Positions 38,401 to 46,213 of a stretch of DNA of 64,000 nt are shown here, in pieces; positions within the stretch are counted from its first letter, which is position 1, and every line of letters starts with the position of its first letter. A program made the translations under genes and the position numbers. The notes beneath the pieces were generated by a model. The model had not been told where the DNA came from and did no database searches. It saw only the letters and a list, made by a program, of their open reading frames with translations. The DNA lies in NCBI GenBank assembly GCA_030652255.1, contig JAUSAZ010000140.1, forward strand, positions 1 through 64,000, written 5' to 3'. The DNA is from Myxococcales bacterium. Its GTDB lineage: Bacteria; Myxococcota_A; Polyangia; Polyangiales; Ga0077539.

Positions 38401-39289
38401 GCAGCGCGCCACCAGCGCCCTCGCCGGCGCGGGCTCCGACCGCTGGTGCAGCGCCGTGGTGGTGCCCTACGCCCGCACCCTGCACAACCGCTACCCCTTC
38501 GCGGCCGGCGGCCAGGACGCCGCCCTCAGCGACGTCGCGGATTTCTACCGTCCCACGCGAGGCGCGGTGTGGGCGTTCTATACCGAGGCGCTCACCTCCG
38601 ACATCGCTCGGCAGGGAGATCAGTACGACTTCGTCACGCGCCTCGGCAATGACATGGCCGACAACTGGCGCCCGGAGCTGCGCACCTTCCTCAACCGCTC
38701 GCAGGACCTCTCCACGGTGCTCTTCCCCGCCGGGTCGGACGCGCCGCGGGTGGACTTCGAGGTGCGCCTGCGCGCGACGCCCTCCATCGCCGAGCTCACC
38801 TTCACGGTCGACGGCGAGACCCTCCAGTACCGCAACGGCCCGCCCGAGTGGCGGCAGTTCCACTGGCCCGGCGCCGGCACGCAGCGCGGGGCGAAGCTTC
38901 GCGCGCGCGGCATCAACGGCACCGACGAGACCATCGAGCAGGAGGGCGAGTGGGGCCTCTTCCGCCTCTTCGAGGCGGGCGTCGTCCGCGGCTCGCCCGA
39001 GGCCCGCATCTTCTCGGTGGTCTGGCGCCTGCGCGACCAGGACATCGAGGTCGGCGTGGACATCCGCCCCGCCCGCAGCGAGAACCCCTTCTTCGGCGTG
39101 CCCCGCGCGGACAACGCCTCGACGGGCCGCTTCCTGCTGCCCTTCCGCTCCGAAGGGGTGACCGCGCCGCACCCCATCGCCCGCCGCGGGCGCTCGTGCA
39201 ACCTCTCCGGCGTCCCGGGGATGCCCTCCGCCCCCGACGAGGACTCCTCCTCGCGCCGCCGTCGCCGTCGCCGCCACAGCGGCGGCTGA
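35459..39289 (+). CDS. tssM: Type VI secretion membrane protein TssM (IcmF-like)
   Basis: YVIIGPPGSGKTTALRNSGLQFP, CEWWLTNEAVLLDTAGRYMT, IcmF-like organisation. Confidence 0.97.
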   Translation: MFKYIFAFLVIAIAWAAAFILKERLPHGFNIAIAVTVLTVLVLVGLIAYRKYRARKAAREIEKALNAQAEEHARTVRPEQQAEVRAMQAEVTRAIASLKSSKLGKSGAEALYALPWYVIIGPPGSGKTTALRNSGLQFPYASQSGGGVKGVGGTRNCEWWLTNEAVLLDTAGRYMTADDDRDEWLAFLDMLRKNRPEKPLNGVIVAVSVADLLGAREHEIENMAKRVRERVDEVMGQLQMTMPIYLLFTKCDLVAGFSEFFGDLRKNERGQIWGFTWPLGEQLASPGASFGERFDELVKVADQRKFRRLAGEQKLEVREQVFQFPQQFAGVKQNLADFIENLFSANVYQGAPNFRGVYFTSGTQEGRPIDRLTQKLRDTLGLPQTAAPTQVVTEAKSFFLRDVFARVVFPDADIASRSPEEIRRQRRQRYLVAAGAFATALLILTIPAIAYVQNRDFVREAGVEVERIAANAGQPNAAPLTLAELEPVRARVEQLRKWETGAEFIPLYMRFGMYKGTEIYPQVSRLYSTALRRRVIEPLAARDLRAMREFVGRYPGEMVPTQAERTAQYDVLKTHILLSPATPRAAGEPETNAQKAFLTRTLVAAWGRGATPSGADLVAMNANVSAYIDQLQDRPADLALPRNVNAVRDVRGVLNRASNVGVALDGIIAAVAEMGFDVNLTRAIGRSPEHVFQVGPIPGRTVRGAFTRRGWEEYVRDRLNQAPEELVGEAWVLGQSPNIARADRLAETLADVRSQYFTQYIAEWQNFLASLRVREPGDPLTALQMLQWFTEGGTTAYQFLMRTVAENTRLLDPDAVAANAAGGSLLGAAQQIANARLQSQGRTGMAAGNAANAALAARNRQGGGLVDTRKRREDVENDPILRGIVEFGVPPTPVAPPAAAGAPPVPPPPPSPTALNTYQEQLQIVRDALQTHIDNPVAPTTPLITALTTAQTRVQSLINGAVVQSRPVLINLLPPPIEFTVQRATSALAGAGSDRWCSAVVVPYARTLHNRYPFAAGGQDAALSDVADFYRPTRGAVWAFYTEALTSDIARQGDQYDFVTRLGNDMADNWRPELRTFLNRSQDLSTVLFPAGSDAPRVDFEVRLRATPSIAELTFTVDGETLQYRNGPPEWRQFHWPGAGTQRGAKLRARGINGTDETIEQEGEWGLFRLFEAGVVRGSPEARIFSVVWRLRDQDIEVGVDIRPARSENPFFGVPRADNASTGRFLLPFRSEGVTAPHPIARRGRSCNLSGVPGMPSAPDEDSSSRRRRRRRHSGG

Positions 39290-39325
39290 ACCCCTCCAGC
39301 ACCCCCCTCCGACGAAGCCCACCAC

Positions 39326-40264
39326 ATGGGAGCACCGACCGATCGGGACGCGCTCGGTGTGTACGGGAAGATCCCCGCCCAGGGGGACTTCGTCCGCATC
39401 AACGCCTCGGACCAGGCCGCCCAGTCCCTCGACGTCTGGGTGCAGGAGGCGCTCGAGACCCTCGGGCGCATGGGCGCTGCCTTCCCCGCGGAGCCCCTGT
39501 ACTTCCTGCACCACGGCGGGCACCCGTCGCTGCCCGCCACCATCGGCGCGATGATCGCCAGCCAGGACCGCGTCGGGCGCGTGTACCCGATGACGGTGTT
39601 CGCGCGGGTCGACCCCGCGTGGCTCGCGACCCGATGGTCGGGCGCGCCGCTGGGCTACGGGCTCTTCCTCCGCGACGCCACGCGCATCCTGCGTGACCTC
39701 GCCCGCGCCGACGCGCAGCTCATCACGGCGTGGACCCGCAACCTCCGGCTGCCCACCCCGCAGGACCTCGCGCAGGTCGACGTGGTCTGCATGCACGCGC
39801 TCCAGACCTTCTCGTCGGCGCAGGTGCTCCCGCGCATGACCGGCGACCCGCAGGCGGCGTCGTGCTGGTACGCCCTCAAGACCGCCGTCGACGCCTGCGA
39901 CAGCGCGCGGGTGCGCCCGGGCCGCCCCCCGATCGTGCTCGACGGCGCGCTCACCGGCGACCTCGACCTCTTCGCGTGGCTCGAGCTCCTGCGCCGGCGG
40001 CTGCAGGGCGCCTTCGTGCCGACGGTGCTCTGGACCGAGTCCGCGCCCGCCCGGATGCTGGTGTGCATGGGCCCGCCGTCGGGCTCGATGTTACGGTACC
40101 TGGTAAACCCCGACGACGCGGCGGCGCAGCACTGGCCGCTGTGGACGCACCGCCCGGAGGCGGTCGCGCAGGCGCGGCAGTCGCTGTCGCCCGCCCACCA
40201 GGCGGCCATCGCCCAGTGGAACGCGCCGCTGGAGGCACTTCTCTCTACCCTTGGCTGGGCGTAA
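39326..40264 (+). CDS. tagF: Type VI secretion-associated protein TagF
   Basis: GVYGKIPAQGDFVRINASDQAAQSLDVWVQEAL; DUF2094-type N-terminus. Confidence 0.93.
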   Translation: MGAPTDRDALGVYGKIPAQGDFVRINASDQAAQSLDVWVQEALETLGRMGAAFPAEPLYFLHHGGHPSLPATIGAMIASQDRVGRVYPMTVFARVDPAWLATRWSGAPLGYGLFLRDATRILRDLARADAQLITAWTRNLRLPTPQDLAQVDVVCMHALQTFSSAQVLPRMTGDPQAASCWYALKTAVDACDSARVRPGRPPIVLDGALTGDLDLFAWLELLRRRLQGAFVPTVLWTESAPARMLVCMGPPSGSMLRYLVNPDDAAAQHWPLWTHRPEAVAQARQSLSPAHQAAIAQWNAPLEALLSTLGWA

Positions 40265-40297
40265 GCCTCCCGGTCGCGAATCACACCCTCAAACACG

Positions 40298-42046
40298 GTG
40301 GTCATGGACGTCGAAGAACTCCGCTCCCGCGCGCAGCCCTGGACCGCACCCATCTCCGACGAGGCGCCCGCGGGCGCCAACTCCAGCACCGACCCGCAGT
40401 ACGCCGAGCTGCGCGACGAGGTGGCCAAGCGCGACTCGCCCTCCGGCGGTCAGATCCAGTGGCGCAAGGTCATCGACAACGCGACGGAGCTCCTCCAGAA
40501 CCGCTCGAAGGACATGCTGGTGGCGTCGTACATGGCCTTCGGGCTGTACACGTCGCGCGGGCTCGACGGGCTGGTCACCGGGCTCTCGGTGCTCGCGGTG
40601 ATCATGGAGGACTACTGGGCCACGGCGTTTCCCGAGCAGAAGCGCATGCGCGGCCGGGTCAACGCCGTCGAGTGGATCATCAAGAGCTGCGACGCCGTCC
40701 TGCCCAACCTCCCGGTGACGGCGAAGGACCGCAAGACCCTCACGGACCTCGACTTCGTCGCCAAGCACCTCGCCAAGGTGGCGCGCGACAAGTTCGCCGA
40801 CGCCTGCCCCGCGATGCGCCCGCTCACCGAAGGCGTGCAGCGGCTGATGATGAACCTCCCGGCCGAGGCGCCCCCGGAGCCGCCGCCTCCGCCACCGCCT
40901 CCACCACCCTCCGCCGAGGCTCCGCCTCCGGTGGCCGCTCCGCCTCCGGTCGCCGCTCCGCCTCCGGTCGCCGCTCCGCCGCCTCCGGTCGCGGCTCCGG
41001 TCGCCGCTGCGCCGCCGCCGGTCGCGGTGGCGATGCCCGCGGTCGCCGCCGCGCCGCCGCCAGCCGACGCGAGCGCCGTGGTGTCCTTCCTCGCGACGCT
41101 GGGCGGAAACATCTTCGAGGCCGCCAACACCCTGCGCAACGCCGACTCCACCAACCCGCTCTCGTACCGCATGGCGCGCATGGGCGTGTACCTGCACCTC
41201 GTCGACCCGCCGCCCGCGGACGGCGGCAAGACCAAGGTGCCCGCCCCGGAGGCCTCGCGCCGCGCGCAGCTCGCGAAGATCGCGGAGAACAGCAAGTGGG
41301 CCGCGCTCCTGGAGGAGAGCGAGTCGGCGCTCCAGCGCGGGCGCTTCTGGCTCGACCTGCACCGCTACTCGGCGATGTCCCTCGCGGGCCTCGGCGACGC
41401 CCACCAGAAGGCCCTCGCCGAGCTGCTGCGAGAGACCGCGCTGGTGATCAAGCGCATGCCCGCGCTGGTCGACCTCTCCTTCGGCGACGGCAGCCCCTTC
41501 GCGAGCGCCGAGACGAAGGCGTGGATCGAGTCCGAGGTGCTGCCCGCGCTGGGTGGCGGCGGCGGCGGTGGTGGCGGCATGCCCATGATGGCCGCGCCGT
41601 CGGGCGGTGGCGGCGGCGGGGCGCGGGTGGTCGTGGTGCAGGGCGGCGGCGGCGGCGGCGGCGAGGACGCTGCGGTCATCGACGAGGCGCGCAAGATGGC
41701 CTCGTCGGGCAAGCTGCCGGACGCGATCGCGATGCTACAGGGGCGCATGACGTCCGCGGGCTCGGCGTCGTCGCGCTTCCGGGTGCGCCTGGGCATCGGG
41801 CAGGTGTGCATGGCGGCGGGGCAGGTGGCCCTGGCGCGCGCGGTCTTCGAGTCGACCGAGAAGGAGGTCGAGCGCTACGGCCTGGAGGAGTGGGACCCGG
41901 CGCTGGCCGCGGCCTCGTCCGAGGGGCTGTACGCGTGCCTGAAGTTGTTGGCCAAGGGGGGTAAGGCGCTGCCCCCGGAGGCGGGGTTGCTATATGATCG
42001 CGTCTGTCGTCTCGATCCGACGGCAGCATTGCGCCTTGGGGCTTGA
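40298..42046 (+). CDS. tssA: Type VI secretion protein TssA (ImpA N-terminal, VasJ-like C-terminal)
   Basis: ISDEAPAGANSSTDPQYAELRDEVAKRDSPSGGQIQWRKVIDNATELLQNRSKDMLVASYMAFGL; Pro-rich and Gly-rich linkers. Confidence 0.92.
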   Translation: MVMDVEELRSRAQPWTAPISDEAPAGANSSTDPQYAELRDEVAKRDSPSGGQIQWRKVIDNATELLQNRSKDMLVASYMAFGLYTSRGLDGLVTGLSVLAVIMEDYWATAFPEQKRMRGRVNAVEWIIKSCDAVLPNLPVTAKDRKTLTDLDFVAKHLAKVARDKFADACPAMRPLTEGVQRLMMNLPAEAPPEPPPPPPPPPPSAEAPPPVAAPPPVAAPPPVAAPPPPVAAPVAAAPPPVAVAMPAVAAAPPPADASAVVSFLATLGGNIFEAANTLRNADSTNPLSYRMARMGVYLHLVDPPPADGGKTKVPAPEASRRAQLAKIAENSKWAALLEESESALQRGRFWLDLHRYSAMSLAGLGDAHQKALAELLRETALVIKRMPALVDLSFGDGSPFASAETKAWIESEVLPALGGGGGGGGGMPMMAAPSGGGGGGARVVVVQGGGGGGGEDAAVIDEARKMASSGKLPDAIAMLQGRMTSAGSASSRFRVRLGIGQVCMAAGQVALARAVFESTEKEVERYGLEEWDPALAAASSEGLYACLKLLAKGGKALPPEAGLLYDRVCRLDPTAALRLGA

Positions 42047-42113
42047 ACGCGGCAGAGTCGCCCCGGCGCTGCGTCGCGGGCGGCGGTGATCACACACGAG
42101 AGGAAGGTCTGGC

Positions 42114-42611
42114 ATGTCACGAGAAGGTTCAGTTGCTCCCAAGGAGCGGGTCAACATCGTCTACAAGCCGGCGACCGGCAACGCGCAGGAGGAGGTCGAG
42201 CTCCCCCTGAAGATCATGATGGTCGGGGACTACACGCTCCGTCCCGACGACCAGGCGGTCGAGAACCGCAAGCCGATCAACGTGGACAAGGACAACTTCA
42301 ACCAGGTGCTCGGCGAGCAGAAGCTCGAGCTCAACCTGGGCGTCGCCGACAAGCTCTCCAACGAGCCCGGCGCGGAGATGGCCGTCAACCTGAAGTTCAA
42401 GAAGCTCTCGGACTTCACCCCCGAGGGCGTGGCCAACCAGGTGCCCGAGATGCGCAAGCTGCTCGAGCTGCGGTCGGCGCTCAACGCGCTCAAGGGCCCG
42501 CTGGGCAACGTGCCGGCGTTCCGCAAGAAGATCCAGGGGCTCCTCGGCGACGAGGACGGGCGCGCCAAGCTCATGCAGGAGCTCGGCCTCGGCGACAAGG
42601 GCGGCGCCTGA
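42114..42611 (+). CDS. tssB: Type VI secretion sheath small subunit TssB (VipA)
   Basis: KERVNIVYKPATGNAQEEVELPLKIMMVGDYTLRPDDQAVENRKPINVDKDNFNQVL. Confidence 0.97.
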   Translation: MSREGSVAPKERVNIVYKPATGNAQEEVELPLKIMMVGDYTLRPDDQAVENRKPINVDKDNFNQVLGEQKLELNLGVADKLSNEPGAEMAVNLKFKKLSDFTPEGVANQVPEMRKLLELRSALNALKGPLGNVPAFRKKIQGLLGDEDGRAKLMQELGLGDKGGA

Positions 42612-42659
42612 TCGCTCCCGCGGAACACCAAAGAAACCCATCAAGGAATCACAGCACCC

Positions 42660-44141
42660 ATGAGTGACCTGAAGACCCAGTCCCAGGGCGGGACGCAGAC
42701 GCTGGAGCAGGGCTCGCTGCTCGACGAGATCCTCAACGAGGGGAAGATCAAGCCCAGCGAAGAGGGCTACGACATCGTCCGCCGCGGCGTGCAGCACTTC
42801 ATCGCGGAGATGCTCGCCCCCGGCCGCGCGACCGAGCGCGTCGACAAGAACATCGTCGACGCCATGATCGCGGAGATCGACTCGCGGCTGTCCGCGCAGA
42901 TCAACGCCATCCTGCATCACCCTGATTTCCAGCGGCTGGAGAGCGCCTGGCGCTCGTTGAAGTTCCTCGTCGACCGGGTGGACTTCCGCGAGAACATCAA
43001 GGTCGAGATGCTCAACTGCTCGAAGGAGGACCTCCTCAACGACTTCGAGGACTCCCCCGAGGTGCCCAAGAGCGGCCTCTACAAGCTGGTGTACTCGCGC
43101 GAGTACGGCACTTTCGGCGGCAAGCCCCTCGGCCTGATGGTGGGCAACTACGAGTTCGACGCGGGGCCCCAGGACATCTCGCTGATGCAGAAGATCGCGT
43201 CGGTCGCCGCCATGGCGCACGCGCCCTTCATCTCCGCCGCGGCGCCGAAGATGTTCGGCGAGGACAACTGGGAGAACCTCCCCAACCTCAAGGACCTCAA
43301 GTCCCTCTTCGAGGGCCCGCAGTACGCCCGCTGGCACGCGTTCCGCGAGAGCGAAGACGCGCGCTACGTGGGCCTCACGATGCCGCGCTTCCTGCTGCGC
43401 ATGCCCTACGGTGCGAGCACCATCCCGGTGAAGTCCTTCAACTTCGAGGAGGACGTCGTCGGCTCGCACGACAAGTACCTCTGGGGCAACGCCGCCGTGG
43501 CGATGGCCACCCGCGTGGCCGACTCCTTCGCGAAGTACCGCTGGTGCCCGAACATCATCGGCCCGCAGGCCGGCGGCACGGTCGAGGACCTCCCCCTGCA
43601 CCAGTACGAGGCCATGGGCGAGATCCAGACCAAGATCCCGACCGAGGTGCAGCTCACCGAGCGCCGCGAGTACGAGCTGTCGGAGGAGGGCTTCATCGGC
43701 CTCACCTTCCGCAAGGACTCCAACAACGCGTGCTTCTTCTCGGCGAACTCCGTGCAGAAGGCGAAGTACTTCGGCCAGAGCCCCGAAGGCCGCGAGGCGG
43801 AGACCAACTACCGCCTCGGCACGCAGCTCCCGTACATGTTCATCATGAACCGCCTCGCCCACTACCTGAAGGTGCTCCAGCGCGAGCAGATCGGGTCGTG
43901 GAAGGAGCGGGTCGACCTCGAGCGCGAGCTCAACACCTGGATCGGCCAGTACGTCGCGGACATGGACGACCCCGCCCCGGGCGTGCGCTCGCGCCGCCCG
44001 CTGCGCAAGGCCTCCATCGAGGTCAAGGAGGTCGAGGGCCAGCCCGGCTGGTACCGCTGCGACCTCAAGGTGCGCCCGCACTTCAAGTACATGGGCGCGG
44101 CCTTCACGCTGTCCCTCGTCGGCAAGCTCGACAAGGAATGA
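42660..44141 (+). CDS. tssC: Type VI secretion sheath large subunit TssC (VipB)
   Basis: LIDEILNEG-like N-terminus; ILHHPDFQRLESAWRSLKFLVDRVDFRENIKVEMLNCSKEDLLNDFED; GNAAVAMATRVADSFAKYRWCPNIIGPQAGG. Confidence 0.98.
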   Translation: MSDLKTQSQGGTQTLEQGSLLDEILNEGKIKPSEEGYDIVRRGVQHFIAEMLAPGRATERVDKNIVDAMIAEIDSRLSAQINAILHHPDFQRLESAWRSLKFLVDRVDFRENIKVEMLNCSKEDLLNDFEDSPEVPKSGLYKLVYSREYGTFGGKPLGLMVGNYEFDAGPQDISLMQKIASVAAMAHAPFISAAAPKMFGEDNWENLPNLKDLKSLFEGPQYARWHAFRESEDARYVGLTMPRFLLRMPYGASTIPVKSFNFEEDVVGSHDKYLWGNAAVAMATRVADSFAKYRWCPNIIGPQAGGTVEDLPLHQYEAMGEIQTKIPTEVQLTERREYELSEEGFIGLTFRKDSNNACFFSANSVQKAKYFGQSPEGREAETNYRLGTQLPYMFIMNRLAHYLKVLQREQIGSWKERVDLERELNTWIGQYVADMDDPAPGVRSRRPLRKASIEVKEVEGQPGWYRCDLKVRPHFKYMGAAFTLSLVGKLDKE

Positions 44142-44219
44142 GTCCCGCCGCGGGTGGTCCCCTCGTCGGGTGATCGCCCGCCTCTCTCCCTCTCCTTCAA
44201 GACATCGAACGGGTGATGG

Positions 44220-44708
44220 TCAGCGCGTGAGCGCGGCGATGATGTCCGCGTGCGCGGGGTGGCTCGCCGTGAGCGCCACGCGGTCGGCCAGCTCGAGGTC
44301 GCTGAACTCGAAGCCCGGCGCCACCGTGCACCCCACCAGCGCCCAGCGGCCGCCCGGGGCCACGCGCGCGCCGAACCACTCGCCCGCGGGCACCACGGCC
44401 TGCGGCGCGGCGTCGGCGGCGCGGTGACCCACGACCAGCGTGCGCAGGGCGCCGTCTGGGGAGAGCGCGGTGACCTCCACGTCGCCGCCCGCGTAGTGGT
44501 GCCAGACCTCGTCGCTGCGGATGCGGTGCAGGGCGGAGAAGTTTCCCTCGGCGAGGAGGAAGTAGATCGCCGTGGAGGCGCTGCGCGGGCCGTCGAAGCC
44601 CACGGCGTGGACGGCGCGCGGGTCGCGGAAGGTCTCGCGGTACCAGCCTCCCTCGGGGTGCGGTCGGAGGTCGAGTCGGGCGATGAGGGCGCTGAGCTCA
44701 GGGTCCAT
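44220..44708 (-). CDS. Cupin-fold DUF985 family protein
   Basis: LDLRPHPEGGWYRETFRDPRA...STAIYFLLAEGNFSALHRIRSDEVWHHYAGG. Confidence 0.92.
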   Translation of the reverse strand: MDPELSALIARLDLRPHPEGGWYRETFRDPRAVHAVGFDGPRSASTAIYFLLAEGNFSALHRIRSDEVWHHYAGGDVEVTALSPDGALRTLVVGHRAADAAPQAVVPAGEWFGARVAPGGRWALVGCTVAPGFEFSDLELADRVALTASHPAHADIIAALTR

Positions 44709-44790
44709 GCGCCGCACCGTCGCACGACGCGACTGGTCCTGCGTCGCAAGAGTTCGGGCGGGTAGGTAGGAGCGCCCGCCCACGCCGGGG

Positions 44791-44929
44791 GAGAAGAACC
44801 GCAAGGGTCGCAAGGGTCGCAAGGGAGAAGGAGATCGACAGCGCCACCGGGCGACGAACGCGAGTGTCCTACGGCCCATCCCATCCCATCCCATCCCTTG
44901 CGACCCTTGCGACCCTTGCGGTTCTTCTC
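44791..44929. repeat. Dispersed palindromic element, copy 3 (36-nt perfect arms 44791-44826 / 44894-44929); loop inverted relative to copies 1 and 2
   Basis: Arms identical in sequence to copy 2 inner arms; loop holds four ATCCC units next to the right arm rather than the left. Confidence 0.93.
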
Positions 44930-45042
44930 CCCATCTCGTGCGCGCAGCGCGTGGGCGGGCGCTCCCCTCGGAGGGCGAGGCCGGTGCTCGCAGGCGCAGG
45001 AGGGCGCTCCGCTGAAGCCTTCAAAGTCCCCTGTGAGATGGG

Positions 45043-45408
45043 CTATCGGCTGAAGAACGACGCCTGCTGGAAGCGCATGCCCGCGAGGACCTGCTCGACG
45101 CGCTCGTCGGAGAGCGCCCCGATGCGTTCGCCGAGGAGGGCGCGCTCGACGGACGACACCTGCGAGACCACCACCACGCTCTGGCGGGCGAGGCCTCCCT
45201 CCCCGGGATCGAGCAGCACGTTGCCGGGCTCGTTGGCGCGTCCGAGGTTGGAGGTGAGCGCGCACACGATCACCGTCGTGAGGCGCGAGCGGTTGAAGAC
45301 GTCGTCCTGGAGCACCACGTGCGGATGGGGGTGGCCCGGCACCGAGCCCCGGGAGCCGTCGGGCGCGATCCAGAAGAGGTCGCCGCGGTGGATCGTCGCC
45401 CCGGTCAT
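45043..45408 (-). CDS. MazF/PemK-family endoribonuclease toxin-like protein
   Basis: IHRGDLFWIAPDGSRGSVPGHPHPHVVLQDDVFNRSRLTTVIVCALTSNL...VLLDPGEGGLARQSVVVVSQV. Confidence 0.9.
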   Translation of the reverse strand: MTGATIHRGDLFWIAPDGSRGSVPGHPHPHVVLQDDVFNRSRLTTVIVCALTSNLGRANEPGNVLLDPGEGGLARQSVVVVSQVSSVERALLGERIGALSDERVEQVLAGMRFQQASFFSR

Positions 45409-45417
45409 CGTCGCGGC

Positions 45418-46089
45418 TCAGCGCATGATCTCGTAGGGGCCGCCGCGCTCGATCGCGCGGAGGTACGCGGGGCGCGCGCGGATGCGCTCGAGGAAGGCCG
45501 CGGTGCGAGGCCGACGGGCCGAGGCGTCGCCGCGCGTGGAGCCCGCCTCCACCGGGAAGCTCATCTGGATGTCGGCGGCGGAGAACTCATCGCCCGCGAA
45601 CCACTCGGACTTCGCGAGCTCCGCCTCGATGAAGTCCATGTGCAGGGCGACCTGCGGGCCGACGTAGCCGGCGTTCACCTTCTCGGCGATGCCGCGCACG
45701 ACCGGCCGGAGGAAGAAGGGCATCGGGGACTTCGGCAGGCGCCTGAAGACCAGCGCGAGCAGCAGCGGCGGCATCGCGGACCCCTCGGCGTAGTGGAGCC
45801 AGTAGGTGAAGCGGCGGCGCTCGGCGGAGCCCGCCGGGGGGATGAGCCGGCCGGCGCCGTGGCGCTCCAGGAGATACTCGATGATGGCGCCCGACTCCGC
45901 GACGGTGACGTCCCCTTCGGTGATGACCGGCGACTTGCCGAGCGGGTGCACGGCGCGCAGCGACGCCGGGGCGAGCATGGTCTTCTTGTCGCGCTCGTAG
46001 GTCTTGAGCTCGTACTCGAGCCCGAGCTCTTCGAGCAGCCAGAGAACGCGCTGCGAGCGCGAGTTGTTGAGATGGTGGACCGTGATCAT
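45418..46089 (-). CDS. Glutathione S-transferase
   Basis: MITVHHLNNSRSQRVLWLLEELGLEYELKTYERDKKTMLAPASLRAVHPLGKSPVITEGDVTVAESGAIIEYL. Confidence 0.95.
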   Translation of the reverse strand: MITVHHLNNSRSQRVLWLLEELGLEYELKTYERDKKTMLAPASLRAVHPLGKSPVITEGDVTVAESGAIIEYLLERHGAGRLIPPAGSAERRRFTYWLHYAEGSAMPPLLLALVFRRLPKSPMPFFLRPVVRGIAEKVNAGYVGPQVALHMDFIEAELAKSEWFAGDEFSAADIQMSFPVEAGSTRGDASARRPRTAAFLERIRARPAYLRAIERGGPYEIMR

Positions 46090-46213
46090 GGGCGCGCCTT
46101 TCGTGGGGAACGGCGGAGCCTACGCGAAGCCGCACACCCTGGGCGGTGCGCCGTCACCGCAGAGCGGGGCAGTGGTTGTGGCGACGCCGCGACGACAGGT
46201 ACCTTCCGCCGCC

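Noticed and set aside
34817-39796. 1659-aa antisense ORF across tssL/tssM/tagF
   Set aside because: Shadow ORF produced by GC-skewed codon positions; sense strand encodes bona fide TssM.
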